A stretch of 64,000 nucleotides of DNA from Rubellimicrobium aerolatum. Its GTDB lineage: Bacteria; Pseudomonadota; Alphaproteobacteria; Rhodobacterales; Rhodobacteraceae. Below, piece by piece: positions 20,169 through 29,867 of the stretch. Below the pieces are notes generated by a model. The model made no database searches and was not told where the DNA came from. It saw only the letters and a program-made list of their open reading frames with translations. The position numbers were made by a program, and so were the translations under genes. Location of the stretch: NCBI RefSeq assembly GCF_017872975.1, contig NZ_JAGGJP010000008.1, positions 110,113-174,112 of the forward strand, given 5' to 3'. Numbering within the stretch: the first letter of the stretch is position 1; the number at the start of each line of letters is the position of its first letter.

Positions 20169-21149
20169 ATGCCGATCCACCCCACCCGCCGCCGGCTCCT
20201 CGTCGGGGGCGCGGCGCTGCTCGCGCTCCCCACCGTCCTCCGCGCGCAAGGCACGCCCCCCCTCCGCGTCGCCGCCGTCCATGCCTCGCCGGTGGAGAAC
20301 GCCTGGAACAGCCGCGTCCACCTCGCCTTCCAGCAGGCCGCCGAACGGGGCCTCATCGCCTACGAGTTCTCCGAGGGCGTCGCCGCCACCGACTACCCCC
20401 GCGCCATGCGCGAATACGCCGAATCCGGCGCGCGCCTCGTCTGGGGGGAATCCTTCGCCGTCGAGAACGAAGCGCGCGAGGTCGCCGCCGACTACCCCGA
20501 CACCGCCTTCCTGATGGGCTCCTCCGGCGGGCCGTCGGGCGACAACTTCGGCGTCTTCGGCACCCGCAACCACGAGGCCGCCTTTCTCGCCGGGATGCTC
20601 GCCGGGGCCATGTCCCAGTCGGGCCGCTTCGGCTCGGTCGGCGGCTACCCGATCCCCGAGGTGAACCTCCTCATCAACGCCTTCCGCTTCGGCGTGCAGG
20701 AGACGCGGCCCGACGCCACCTTCTCCAACATCTTCATCGGCGCCTGGTTCGATCCCGCCAAGGCCAAGGAGGCCGCCATCGCCCAGATCGACGGCGGCGC
20801 CGACATCCTGTTCGGCGAGCGCATCGGCACCGCCGACGGCGCGGCCGAACGCGGCGCCAAGGCCATCGGCTCGCTCATCGACTACACGCCGCGCTATCCG
20901 GGCACCGTCTTCGCCAACGCGCTCTGGAACTACGGCCCGACCATCGAGGCGATCGTCGCCGACGTGCAGGCGGGCAATCCCACGGGCCGCGACTACACCG
21001 AATACTCCTTCATGCGCCACGGCGGCAGCGAGCTGGTCTTCGTCCCCGAGGAGGTCCCCCCCGAGGCCGTCGCCGCGATGCAGGCCCGCGAGGCCGAGAT
21101 CAGGTCCGGCGCCTTCGAGGTCCCCATCGACGCCGACGAGCCCGCCTGA
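20169..21149 (+). CDS. BMP family ABC transporter substrate-binding protein
   Basis: Periplasmic binding protein of the BMP/Med (PnrA-like) family, 326 aa, which usually binds nucleosides or purine/pyrimidine-like ligands. The N-terminus TRRRLLVGGAALLALP resembles a Tat or Sec signal (twin Arg), cleaved after LRAQG or so. Family features: an ENAWNSRVHLAFQQ opening, YAESGARLVWGESFAVEN, and GGADILFGERIGTADG. Follows the deaminase by 38 bp with AAAGGA before the ATG and abuts the amidase gene directly. Confidence 0.9.
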   Translation: MPIHPTRRRLLVGGAALLALPTVLRAQGTPPLRVAAVHASPVENAWNSRVHLAFQQAAERGLIAYEFSEGVAATDYPRAMREYAESGARLVWGESFAVENEAREVAADYPDTAFLMGSSGGPSGDNFGVFGTRNHEAAFLAGMLAGAMSQSGRFGSVGGYPIPEVNLLINAFRFGVQETRPDATFSNIFIGAWFDPAKAKEAAIAQIDGGADILFGERIGTADGAAERGAKAIGSLIDYTPRYPGTVFANALWNYGPTIEAIVADVQAGNPTGRDYTEYSFMRHGGSELVFVPEEVPPEAVAAMQAREAEIRSGAFEVPIDADEPA

Positions 21150-22514
21150 GTGCCCGACCGCGCGGGCGACGCCACGGCCCTCGCCGCTGCCATCGGGCGG
21201 GGGCAGACCACCGCCGCCGCCGCGCTGGAGGCGGCGCTCGCGGCGGCCGACCGCCTCGCGGGCCTCGGGGCCGTCGCCCGCCTCGCCCCCGACCTCGCCC
21301 GCGCCCGCGCCGCCGCCCTCGACCGCGCGCCGCCCTCCGCGCGCGGCCCCTTCCACGGCGTCCCCTTCCTCGCCAAGGACCTCGGCTCCCACGCGGCGGG
21401 CCTCGCCCCCGCCGCGGGCTCCCCCGCGCTGCGCCGCCGCCTCTCCGACCCCGACACGGACAGCGACCTCCTCGCCCGCCTCCACCGCGCCGGCCTCAAC
21501 ACCTTCGGCCTCACCACCACCCCCGAGTTCGGCCTGTCCCTCGTCTCCGAGCCGCCCGGCGCGGCCCCCGCCCGCAACCCCTGGGCCCCCGATCTCACCC
21601 CCGGCGGCTCCTCGGGCGGCGCGGCGGCGGCGGTCGCGGCGGGGATCGTCGCCATCGCCCACGCCACCGACGCGGCAGGCTCCATCCGCGTCCCCGCCGC
21701 CGCTTGCGGCCTCGTCGGCCTCAAGCCCTCGCGCGGGGCCATCCCCGGCGGCCCCGACTTCGGCAACCACCTCCTGGGCCTCGCCGCCGAGCTGGTCCTC
21801 GCCCGCTCCGTCCGCGACGTGGCCACCGCCTTCGGCATCGCCGCCGACCCGCTTCCCGACCGCGCCACGCCGCCCCGGCCCCGCGTGGCCCTCGTCCTCC
21901 CCGCCGCCTGCGGCCCCGACCAGGCCGCCGCCGCCCGCGCCGCCGCCCAAGCCCTCGCCCGCGACGGCTGCGACGTGACCGAGATCCCGCCCCCCGCCGC
22001 GCTCGCGCGGGAGGCCGCGCGCCTCGCCCGCCTCGTCCTGTCCGTCGCGCTCGCCGACTGGCTCGACGCCCTCGCCGTCCCGCCCGGGGAGGTCTCCCCC
22101 CTCGCCGCCGCCACCGCCGCCGAGGGCCGCGTCCTCCCCGGCCCCGCCGTCCTCGCCGCCAGCCGCGACCTCCTGCGCCTGTCCCACCGCGCGGCGGCCC
22201 TGTTCGGGAACGCCGACGCCCTCCTCCTCCCCGTCCTCTCCGGCCCGCCGCCCCGCGTCGGCACCTTCGACGCCGCCACCACCCCCGACGCCCGCTTCGC
22301 CGCCATGGAGCGCCTCGCCCCCCTGGCCGCCCTCGCCAACGCGGCGGGCCTCCCGGCGCTGGCGCTCCCCTTCGGCACGGCGGACGGCCTCCCCCTCGGC
22401 GTGCAGCTCCTCGGCCCCTTTGGCGCGGACCGCGCGCTCCTCGCCCTCGGGCGGCGGCTCGAACGCCTCGCCCCGCCGCTGGCCTTTCACCATCCCGTCG
22501 CGGGGCTGCCATGA
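21150..22514 (+). CDS. Amidase (amidase-signature family)
   Basis: Ser-cisSer-Lys amide hydrolase, 454 aa. The catalytic Lys is in [15 protein letters not shown] near residue 75. The Gly/Ser-rich signature [17 protein letters not shown] lies near 150, and the nucleophile region is [25 protein letters not shown] near 172. The GTG start directly follows the binding-protein TGA (TGAGTG). Codon use is extremely GC-rich. Next to a CodA-like deaminase and a base/nucleoside-type importer it probably opens or trims an amide produced from the imported compound. GatA of the tRNA amidotransferase is unlikely because gatB and gatC are absent. Confidence 0.9.
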   Translation: MPDRAGDATALAAAIGRGQTTAAAALEAALAAADRLAGLGAVARLAPDLARARAAALDRAPPSARGPFHGVPFLAKDLGSHAAGLAPAAGSPALRRRLSDPDTDSDLLARLHRAGLNTFGLTTTPEFGLSLVSEPPGAAPARNPWAPDLTPGGSSGGAAAAVAAGIVAIAHATDAAGSIRVPAAACGLVGLKPSRGAIPGGPDFGNHLLGLAAELVLARSVRDVATAFGIAADPLPDRATPPRPRVALVLPAACGPDQAAAARAAAQALARDGCDVTEIPPPAALAREAARLARLVLSVALADWLDALAVPPGEVSPLAAATAAEGRVLPGPAVLAASRDLLRLSHRAAALFGNADALLLPVLSGPPPRVGTFDAATTPDARFAAMERLAPLAALANAAGLPALALPFGTADGLPLGVQLLGPFGADRALLALGRRLERLAPPLAFHHPVAGLP

Positions 22515-22643
22515 CCCGCATGGGCGCAGGGTTCACGGGCGCAGGGTTAACGAATCCCTGCCAGCGAACGCTCGGGCCCCGATTCGCGCAACACCCCCCT
22601 GGGCCGTGCTAATGTGCGGGCATCGGAACAGACAGGAGCCCGC

Positions 22644-24164
22644 ATGACCCCCGCCGCCCTCGAACTCGACAGGATCACCAAGCGATTCGGCCCGCTCGTC
22701 GCCAACGACGCGGTCAGCCTGTCGCTGGCCCAAGGCGAGGTCCTGGCGCTGCTGGGCGAGAACGGCGCGGGCAAGACGACGCTGATGAACATCCTGTTCG
22801 GCCACTACCGGGCCGACGAGGGCGAGGTGCGCGTGATGGGCCGCCCGCTCCCGCCCGGCCAGCCCCGCGCCGCCATTGCGGCGGGCGTCGGCATGGTCCA
22901 CCAGCACTTCACCCTCGCGGGGAACCTCACGGTCCTCGACAACGTGCTCATCGGCTCCGAGCCGCTCCTGCGCCTCCGCTCCCGCCGCGCCGAGGCCCGC
23001 ACGCGCCTCCTCGACCTCGCCGCTCGCTTCGGCCTCCCCGTGGACCCCGACGCCCGCGTGGCCGACCTCTCGGTGGGCGAACGGCAGCGGGTCGAGATCC
23101 TCAAGGCCCTGTATCGCGACGCCCGCATCCTCATCCTCGACGAGCCCACCGCCGTCCTCGCCCGCCCCGAGGCCGAGCGCCTGTTCGGCACCTTGCGCGG
23201 CATGACGGGGCAGGGGCTCTCCATCGTGTTCATCTCCCACAAGCTCCACGAGGTCATGGCCGCCTCCGACCGCGTGGCCGTCCTGCGCGCGGGCCGGCTG
23301 GTGGCCGAGCGCCGGACGACCGACACCACCCCCGCCGAGCTGGCCGAGCTGATGGTCGGCCGCCGCGTCGCGCGCCCCCGCCGCGCCGCCCGCGCGCCGG
23401 GGCCGCCCGTCCTGACCGCCGACCGCGTGACCGTCGTGGAGAAGGGCGAGACCCGCCTCGACGCCATCTCCTTCGAGGTCCGCGAGGGCGAGATCCTCGG
23501 CATCGTCGGCGTGTCCGGCAACGGCCAGGCGACCCTCGGCCGCCTCCTCTCGGGCCTCGCCCGCCCGTCCACCGGCGCGCTGGCGCTCGGCGGCCGGGAC
23601 ATGGCCCGCCTGTCCCCCCGCGCCCTGGTGCGCGAGGGCGTCGGCCGCATCCCCGAGGACCGCCACGCCGAGGGCGCGATCGGCGAGCTCGCGGTCTGGG
23701 AGAACGCGATCCTCGAACGCGCCCGCGACCCCGCCTTCGCCCGCGCGGGCCTCGTGCGCCGCGCCGCCGCCCGCGCCTTCGCCGCCGATCTCATCGCCCG
23801 CTTCGACATCCGGGGGGCCGGCCCCGACACCCGCACCCGCCTCCTGTCGGGCGGCAACATGCAGAAGCTCATCCTCGGCCGCACCCTCGCCATGAACCCC
23901 CGCTTCGTCCTCGCCAACCAGCCCACGCGCGGCCTCGACGAAGGCGCGATCGCCGCCGTCCACGCCCGCCTGCTGGAGGCGCGCGAGCGGGGGGCCGCCA
24001 TCCTCCTCATCTCCGAGGAGCTGGAGGAAGCCCTGGGCCTCGCCGACCGCCTCCAGGCCATCGTCAAGGGCCGCCTCTCCGACCCCATCCCCGCCGAGGA
24101 GGCCGACACCCGCCGCCTCGGCCTCCTGATGGCCGGCGTCTGGGAGGTGCCCCATGCGGCTTGA
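22644..24164 (+). CDS. ABC transporter ATP-binding protein, BMP-type importer (two ATPase domains)
   Basis: 506 aa, like YufO/NupA/RbsA. Domain 1 has Walker A GENGAGKTT near residue 39, signature LSVGERQRVEI near 141 and Walker B ILILDEPTAVLA near 160. Domain 2 has a degenerate Walker A (GVSGNGQAT near 291) and signature LSGGNMQKLIL near 402, both normal for this subfamily, where the second site is weak. ATG at 22644 with caggag before it. The 129-bp gap before it contains a short GGGCGCAGGGTT tandem repeat and a possible -10 (GCTAAT), so it may have its own promoter. Confidence 0.92.
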   Translation: MTPAALELDRITKRFGPLVANDAVSLSLAQGEVLALLGENGAGKTTLMNILFGHYRADEGEVRVMGRPLPPGQPRAAIAAGVGMVHQHFTLAGNLTVLDNVLIGSEPLLRLRSRRAEARTRLLDLAARFGLPVDPDARVADLSVGERQRVEILKALYRDARILILDEPTAVLARPEAERLFGTLRGMTGQGLSIVFISHKLHEVMAASDRVAVLRAGRLVAERRTTDTTPAELAELMVGRRVARPRRAARAPGPPVLTADRVTVVEKGETRLDAISFEVREGEILGIVGVSGNGQATLGRLLSGLARPSTGALALGGRDMARLSPRALVREGVGRIPEDRHAEGAIGELAVWENAILERARDPAFARAGLVRRAAARAFAADLIARFDIRGAGPDTRTRLLSGGNMQKLILGRTLAMNPRFVLANQPTRGLDEGAIAAVHARLLEARERGAAILLISEELEEALGLADRLQAIVKGRLSDPIPAEEADTRRLGLLMAGVWEVPHAA

Positions 24165-25203
24165 GCGCCGGACGCACGTCCCCTTGGCGGCCGCCGCGCT
24201 CGCCCCCCTGGCCGCCGTCGGGCTGGCGCTCCTCCTCGCCGCCGGCCTGATCGCCGCCGCCGGGGTGAGCCCGCTCGCCGCCTACGCCGAGCTGCTGCGC
24301 GGCGCGCTGGGCTCCCGCCTCGCGCTGACCGAGACGCTGGCCCGTGCCACGCCCCTGATCCTCACCGGCCTCGCCGCCGCCGTGGCCTTCCGGGCGCGCG
24401 TCTGGAACATCGGGGCCGAGGGCCAGTTCTACGGCGGCGCCCTCCTGACCGCCTGGGCGGGGCACGCCCTCCTCGCGGGGGGCCCCCCCGTCCTCGGCGT
24501 CCCGGCGCTCCTGCTCCTCGGCATGGCCGCCGGCGCGTTGCTCCTCCTCGGCCCCGTGGCGCTGCGCCTGTCGCTCGGCGTGGACGAGGTGGTGACGACG
24601 CTGCTCCTGAACTTCGCCGTCCTCCTCTTCGTCGGCCTGATGATCGAGGGGCCGCTCCGGGACCCCCTGGCCTTCGGCTGGCCCCAGTCCGTCCCCGTCG
24701 CCTCCGACCTGCGGCTCCCCGACCTCGTGCCCCGCTCACGGCTCCATGTCGGCCTCCTCGTCGCGCTCGCCGCCGCCGCGCTGGTCTGGGCCGTCAACGC
24801 CCGCACCGTCTGGGGGGCCGAGACGCGGGCCGCCGGCCTCAACCCCCGCGCCGCCGCCTTCGCCGGCGTGTCGCTGCCCCGCACCCTGCTCGGCGTCGCC
24901 GCGCTCTCGGGCGGCCTCGCCGGCCTGGGGGGCGCGACCGAGGTGCTGGGCGTCACCGGCTCCGTCACCACCAACCTGTCCCCCGGCTTCGGCACCGCCG
25001 GGATCGTCGTCGCCATGCTCGCCGGCCTCCACCCCGCCGGGGTCGTCGCGAGCGCCGTCTTCCTCGCCACGGTTTTCGTCGGCGCCGACGCCATGAGCCG
25101 CGCGACCGAAGTCCCGTCCTTCATCGCCGATGTCATCATGTCCGCCTCGCTCCTCGCCATGGTGGTCGCCCTCCTCCTCGTGACGCACCGGGTGGCCCGA
25201 TGA
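24154..25203 (+). CDS. ABC transporter permease (BMP/branched-chain-like family), first subunit
   Basis: 349 aa inner-membrane protein of the YufP/NupB type with 8-9 hydrophobic segments. VAFRARVWNIGAEGQFYGGAL near residue 80 and LGVDEVVTTLLLNFAVLL near 143 are conserved in this family. It starts 11 bp inside the ATPase gene and overlaps the second permease by 4 bp, so the three are translationally coupled. Confidence 0.9.
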   Translation: MRLERRTHVPLAAAALAPLAAVGLALLLAAGLIAAAGVSPLAAYAELLRGALGSRLALTETLARATPLILTGLAAAVAFRARVWNIGAEGQFYGGALLTAWAGHALLAGGPPVLGVPALLLLGMAAGALLLLGPVALRLSLGVDEVVTTLLLNFAVLLFVGLMIEGPLRDPLAFGWPQSVPVASDLRLPDLVPRSRLHVGLLVALAAAALVWAVNARTVWGAETRAAGLNPRAAAFAGVSLPRTLLGVAALSGGLAGLGGATEVLGVTGSVTTNLSPGFGTAGIVVAMLAGLHPAGVVASAVFLATVFVGADAMSRATEVPSFIADVIMSASLLAMVVALLLVTHRVAR

Positions 25204-26141
25204 GCGACGCCCTCGACCTCCTCTGGACCGCGAGCCTCTGGGCCGCCGTGCTCCGCATCGCCACGCCGCTGATCTTCGGCACGCTGGGCGCGCTCCTGTG
25301 CGAACGCGCGGGCGTCCTCAACCTCGGGATCGAGGGGATCATGACCATGGGCGCGATGGTCGGCTGGCTGACCGTGCACCTCGGCGGCGATCTCTGGACC
25401 GGCCTCCTCGCCGCCGCGCTCGCCGGGGCCGCGCTCGGCCTCCTGCACGCGGCGCTGACCGTGCCGCTGGGGCTGTCGCAGCACGTCTCGGGCCTCGGCA
25501 TCACGCTCTTCGGCTCGGCGCTGGCCTACTACCTCTACCGCCTGCTCGTGGAGGTCGGCGACCTCCCTCCCACCATCGAGCCCTTCCAGGCGATCCGCGT
25601 CCCCGTCCTGTCGGACCTGCCGTTCCTCGGCCCCGTCCTCTTCTCCCAGGCCGCGCCGACCTACCTCGCGCTCCTTTGCGCGGGCGTGCTGGCCTTCGTC
25701 CTCGCCCGCACGCCGCTCGGCCTCGCCCTCCGCATGACTGGCGAGAACCCCCATGCCGTCGAGGCCCAGGGCCTGAACCCCGTCCGCCTGCGGGTCGGCG
25801 CGGTGGTGGCGGGCTCCGCGCTGATGGGGCTCGGGGGCGCGTTCCTCACGACGGCGGCCTTCAACAGCTTCTTCCCGACGATGGTGCAGGGGCGGGGCTG
25901 GATCTGCATCGCGCTGGTGGTCTTCGCCTCCTGGCGGCCGGGCCGGGCGCTCCTCGGCGCGCTCCTCTTCGCGCTCTTCGACGCCTGGCAGCTCCGGCTT
26001 CAGCAGGCGGTGCCCGGCGTGCCCTACCAGCTCTTCCTGATGGCGCCCTATCTCCTGTCCATCCTCGCCCTGGTCCTCGTCGCCCGCCGCGCCCGCGTCC
26101 CCGAGGCGCTGATGGTGCCCTACCGGCGGGGCGAGCGATGA
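25200..26141 (+). CDS. ABC transporter permease (BMP/branched-chain-like family), second subunit
   Basis: 313 aa inner-membrane protein of the YufQ/NupC type. FGTLGALLCERAGVLNLGIEG near residue 23 is the family hallmark, followed by GLSQHVSGLGITLFGSAL and GENPHAVEAQGLN. ATG overlaps the preceding stop (ATGA). It is the last intact gene of the importer. Directly after its stop begins a block of decayed genes on the other strand. Confidence 0.9.
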   Translation: MSDALDLLWTASLWAAVLRIATPLIFGTLGALLCERAGVLNLGIEGIMTMGAMVGWLTVHLGGDLWTGLLAAALAGAALGLLHAALTVPLGLSQHVSGLGITLFGSALAYYLYRLLVEVGDLPPTIEPFQAIRVPVLSDLPFLGPVLFSQAAPTYLALLCAGVLAFVLARTPLGLALRMTGENPHAVEAQGLNPVRLRVGAVVAGSALMGLGGAFLTTAAFNSFFPTMVQGRGWICIALVVFASWRPGRALLGALLFALFDAWQLRLQQAVPGVPYQLFLMAPYLLSILALVLVARRARVPEALMVPYRRGER

Positions 26142-26345
26142 CGCGGGCCGCGCGGATGGGCTTCTGGCCTCGTCAACGCGACGTCGATGCGGGCCCGGGG
26201 GGCAGGGGGAAGGAGGAACGTGCCCTCCAGTCCCGGCGCCACGCGGTCGGCGAAGGGCGCGGTGAGGTTCGGGCCGTGCCTCACCGCGATCCCCATGATC
26301 GCGAGCTGGTGGCAGATGTCGAGGCCGGACACCGGCTCGTCGAGG
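26142..26345 (-). pseudogene. hmuV: Remnant of heme importer ATPase (hmuV-like)
   Basis: On the minus strand a short piece reads HLDEPVSGLDICHQLAIMG, the Walker B/D-loop of a heme or iron-siderophore ABC ATPase, then after a deletion HGPNLTAPFADRV, like the HDLNLTAxFADR segment that should stand about 20 residues further on. Walker A and the signature motif are missing. Only the 3' third of the gene is left. It follows an hmuU remnant in the order hmuT-U-V. Confidence 0.6.
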
Positions 26346-26932
26346 TGGGGCCAAGCGGGCCTGCCGCCGCGCCGAGGATGGCGTTGACGATGCCGATCCC
26401 GACCGACACGGCCACTGCCGCGCCAGTGGTGGCAGCCATGGCCAGGATCGCCCCGGTCCTGAGGCCCTCCACCGGCACGCCCGGGTGCCCCGCCACCGTC
26501 TCTCACAGGGCGAAGGCGTCGAGCCCGTGCGCGAGGAGGGGCGTCAGCAGGATGATCGGCCCGGCGATCCGGACCCTGGCCCCGCCCAGCCCCATCATCG
26601 AAATCGCGGCGAGCCCCGCGCCCACGTCGACGAGGCCCGGATCGCCCAGCGAGTTGCGGGAGAGTCCCAGCATCACCGCGCCGTTCGCCCCCATCGGCAT
26701 CCCCAAAGTCAGCCGGGGCAGGCGCACATCCCACAGGATCACGCGCTCGCGCAGCATCACCGCCTTGCCCCGCGCCATCTGGCTCAACGCATCCCACAGC
26801 GAGGTCCCCGAGGCACCGGTCGCGAGGCGGCCCACCGCGACGGCGAGCATGAGGACAAGTCCCCACCGCAGCCGGCGCGCGCACCTCGCGCGGGTCGGCC
26901 AGCGGGGACAGGCTCAGCGCCTCAGCCGCCAT
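26346..26932 (-). pseudogene. hmuU: Decayed heme importer permease (hmuU-like, FecCD family)
   Basis: Minus-strand pieces in more than one frame: an N-terminal MAAEALSLSPLADPREV, then after a frame change RERVILWDVRLPRLTLG and LSRNSLGDPGLVDVGAG (FecCD helices 1-3), then an in-frame TGA near 26500 within FAL-stop-ETVAGHPGVPVE, then LRTGAILAMAATTGAAVAVS. The conserved later helices are deleted. A functional FecCD protein needs about 330 continuous residues. Confidence 0.7.
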
Positions 26933-26934
26933 GT

Positions 26935-27480
26935 CCGCCGCCCCTGTCCATCATCAGGATCGCGTCCGGCGCTGCTGCCGCGACCGCCTCGTCGGAGAGC
27001 GGCTTGTAGCCTTCGACGTCTTCAGCGCGTTCACGCCGCCCGCCAGGGCGATGATCCCGTCGGTGGCGGTGCCTCGGCTCCCGCCCATGATCCGCCGGCC
27101 CTGCACCGAGAGCACGAAGATCACGCGCGGCCGCTCGACCTCCGGCGTGGCGGCGGCCTGCGCCTTTGCAAGCTCGGCCTCGACCTCGGCGGCCAAGGAT
27201 CTTGGCCGGTCGGGTACGCCCAGCGCCTCGCCCACGACGGCGATCTTCTCCAGCAAGCCTGCGCCTTCGGCGGCCTCGGGCACCTCCATCCAGGGGATCT
27301 CGGCCGTCTGCATCAACTCCACCGTCTCGGCCGGCCCGGCCCCTGCCTCAGCGAGGATCTGCTCAGGCTCAATCGACAGGATGCCCTCGGGGTTCAGCCA
27401 CGGACATAGCCCACGTCCGGCAGCGCCAGGAGGTCGGGCGGAAAGGTCATGTTGCTGTCGCGTCCCAAGAGCCGCTCGGC
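26935..27480 (-). pseudogene. hmuT: Decayed heme-binding protein (hmuT-like)
   Basis: Minus-strand fragments match the order of a periplasmic heme-binding protein: TFPPDLLALPDVGYVRG, then an in-frame stop or frame change, IPWMEVPE, IVVGEALGVP-like text, RPRVIFVLSVQGGR-like text and GTATDGIIALAGGVNA, then a frameshift into VEGYKPLSDEAVAAAAPDA and ILMMDRGG. The signal peptide and N-terminus are gone, cut off by an insertion-sequence remnant at 27485. At least two lesions are visible. Confidence 0.7.
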
Positions 27481-27484
27481 CTAG

Positions 27485-27995
27485 GCCCTATGGGCGCTTG
27501 CCTCAATCACGGGACGCTGGCGGCGAGGGTGGCGACGGCGGGGTAGTTCTGGGCTGTTTTCTTGTATCGTGTGGCTACCCGCCGGACCTGCTTGAGCTTG
27601 GCAGGGCGGCATTCGCTGAGGTGGCGCTCCTTGTGGAGGTGCCGATCGAAGGGGTGCTTCTTGGTCCGCGAGGGGCTGTTGGGGATCACGGCCGTGGCGC
27701 CGATCCTTTCCAGGGCGGCCCGAAGGTGGTCGGCCTCTTAGGCCGCATCGGCCAGCACGACCTCGGGCCGGTCGCGGGCCAAGAGGGCTGCCGCTTGGGG
27801 CGCGTGGCCCCGGTGGCCGGCTGTTCGGACAAGGCGCACCGGGCCGCCCAGGCCACGCGCGTCCAGATGAACCTGGTGCTCGGGCCGCCGCGGGAGCGGC
27901 CAGGGGCCTGTTCCGCAGACCCCCCCTGTCCGCACCCACTGCATGCTGGTGGGCGCGCACGATGGTGGAGGCGAGGATCGGGCGCTCAAAGTCCG
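27485..27995 (-). pseudogene. IS5-family (IS427-like) transposase remnant
   Basis: Minus strand. One frame gives STIVRAHQHAVGADRGG, a second gives RPEHQVHLDARGLGGPVRL and GHAPQAAALLARDRPEVVLADAA followed by a stop near 27737, and the frame then resumes with HPFDRHLHKERHLSECRPAKLKQVRRVATRYKKTAQNY-type text, split here for length: HPFDRHLHKERHLSEC, LKQVRRVATRYKKTA. These are the DDE catalytic core and C-terminus of IS427-group transposases. The N-terminal part is missing, and frameshifts and stops make it inactive. Confidence 0.75.
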
Positions 27996-28275
27996 GATCC
28001 GCGGCCCTGACGTCGAAGAGGCGCGGCCCCGCGCCCTTCTGGCGCTACCGCGAGAAGCGCCGCAATCCGAGCGGCCCCTCCGCCGTCAGCAGACCCGCCT
28101 GGAACTTCCGCCGCCAAAGCGTCAGAAGCGAGCGCAAGATCCCATGCGCCGCGCCGTTGCGGCAGCCTGCCGGGCACCGCGCAGGCTTTCCTCCACGATA
28201 CGGATCCCGTCCTCGGCGGCCCGGTTCCTGCGCCGACCCACGTCGGACGTCGAAGGGACCTCCACTTGCGATGGG
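27996..28275 (-). pseudogene. IS66-type orfA (TnpA) remnant
   Basis: Minus strand: RRRNRAAEDGIRIVEESL, a degenerate form of the helix-turn-helix start of IS66/IS3-type OrfA proteins (usually RRRW...KARIVEESL), then a frame change into LTLWRRKFQAGLLTAEGP. The promoter-proximal end appears cut by the neighbouring IS at 28276, and the distal end abuts the IS5 remnant. The other IS66 genes are absent. Confidence 0.55.
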
Positions 28276-29644
28276 GCCTTTAGCAGGTCGCTGAAGAACT
28301 CGGCCCTCGACGCGTTTGGGAGGACATGACTCACCGTTCCGGAGAAACTGGGGGCGGTGATGCGCGGGACGGACGAGGTGACGGTGTCGCTGTTCAGCTA
28401 CGTCGACCTGGAAGAGCGCATCCCCGCCCGTCACCCGCTGCGCAAGGTGCGCCGGATCGTCAGCGAGGCGCTGACCAGCCTCGATGCCGAGTTCGATCGA
28501 CTCTATGCGCTCGAGGGTCGTCCGTCCATCGCGCCGGAGCGGCTGGCTCGCGGGCTAGCCTGATCCAGATCCTGTTCTCGGTCCGCTCCGAGCGGCGGCT
28601 CATGGAGCAGATGCACTACAACCTGCTGTTTCGCTGGTTCGTGGGCCTTGGCATCGACGATCCCGTCTGGGTGCCGGAGGTGTTCTCGAAGAACCTCGAT
28701 TGCCTGCTGACGACCGACATGTTCCGCAAGGTCCTGGCGGCGATCCTGGCGCACCGGGAGGTGGCATCACAGCTGTCGGACGAGCACTTCTCAGTCGATG
28801 GCACGCTGGTGAAGGCCTGGGCGTCGATGAAGAGCTTCCAGCCAAAGGGCGAGTGGGTGCCACCCGATGAAGGCGGCGATCGGGGCGAGCCACCCTCTGA
28901 CTGCTCCGACGCCGCTCCCGACCAGCTCCAGACCGAGACCGCCCCGATGACCCGTCCCGCCCGCCAGGATCGTAACGCCGAGGTCGACTTCCGGGGCGAG
29001 AAGCGATCAAACGCCACGCATGCCTCGATCACCGACCCTGAGGCGCGGCTCTACAAGAAGTCGCCCGGCACCGGCGCGATGCTCTGCTTCAAGGGGCATA
29101 CCCTCATGGAGAACCGCAGCGGCCTCATCGTCCAGGCCGACCTCACGCAGGCCGGCGGCCATGCCGAACGCCGGGCTGCGCTCGCCATGATCCACCGCCA
29201 CTCGCCGGGCTCGACACGCCGCCTCACCCTCGGCGGCGACAAGGGCTACGACAGCGCCGACTTCGTCACCGAGTTGCGGCAGGCCTGCGTGACCCCGCAT
29301 GTCGCCCGAAAAGCGCGGCACTCTGCCATCGATGGCCGAACCACCCGTCATGCTGGTTAAGCCCTGTCCCAGAAGCGCCGCAAGAAGATCGAGGAGCCCT
29401 TCGGCTGGACCAAGACCGTGGGCGGCATGGTCCAGACCGTCACCCGTAGCGTCGAGCGGGTCCGGGCCAGGTTCACGCTGACCATGGCCGCCTGCAACCT
29501 CGCCCGACTGCCCCGCCTGCTGGCCATGTGATCGGGGACACCCAGCAAGCGCCCCTGCACGACCGACCACAACAGCTGCCGTCAAACCCGACCGATCGGG
29601 AAACCGTCCTGATCGCAAGACTTCTTCAGCGACCTGCTAGAGCC
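28276..29644 (+). mobile_element. IS1182/IS5-like insertion sequence with inverted terminal repeats
   Basis: Inverted repeats TAGCAGGTCGCTGAAGAA at 28281-28298 and its exact reverse complement at 29622-29639 (18 of 18) flank a transposase gene; similarity weakens beyond them towards 28276 and 29644. The element is about 1.37 kb. It is inserted in or beside an older IS66-type orfA remnant, making a nested IS pile. The transposase is broken, so the element is not autonomous. Target-site duplication was not identified with certainty. Confidence 0.75.
28360..29531 (+). pseudogene. Transposase (IS1182-like DDE), frameshifted and with a nonsense codon
   Basis: Starts MRGTDEVTVSLFSYVDLEER and RHPLRKVRRIVSEAL, reaches GRPSIAPERLAR, then shifts frame near 28555 into LIQILFSVRSERRLMEQ. 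The middle is well kept: NLLFRWFVGLGIDDPVWVPE, LSDEHFSVDGTLVKAWASMK, AEVDFRGEKRSNATHAS, SPGSTRRLTLGGDKGYD. A TAA at 29358-29360 replaces an expected Tyr codon (HAG-stop-ALSQKRRKK), after which the frame runs on through KIEEPFGWTKTVGGM to TGA at 29529. Two lesions, otherwise recent. Confidence 0.85.
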
Positions 29645-29867
29645 TGCCAGGAGCCCGCAAGGCAGTCGCTGTCTGTGCCGTGTGCGATCACGGATGCCGC
29701 GACTTCAGGCGGGATGCCGGAAGGGCTGTGAGGCTGGACGGGCCAATCGGGTGCGAAGTCGTCGAAGGCATAGCGAGGCGGCTCTCTTCGGTTGCAGCCG
29801 CCCCTGGCGAGACTTGTGTTCAGTCCCAGTCGGGACTCTCATTGGCGCCGACCTCGGCCTCCCACCG
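29645..29867. other. Spacer right of the IS element, no gene recognised
   Basis: From the right inverted repeat to the stop of dctM. I see no convincing coding region, RNA or hairpin. It may contain further unrecognisable debris of the older mobile element. Confidence 0.5.
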
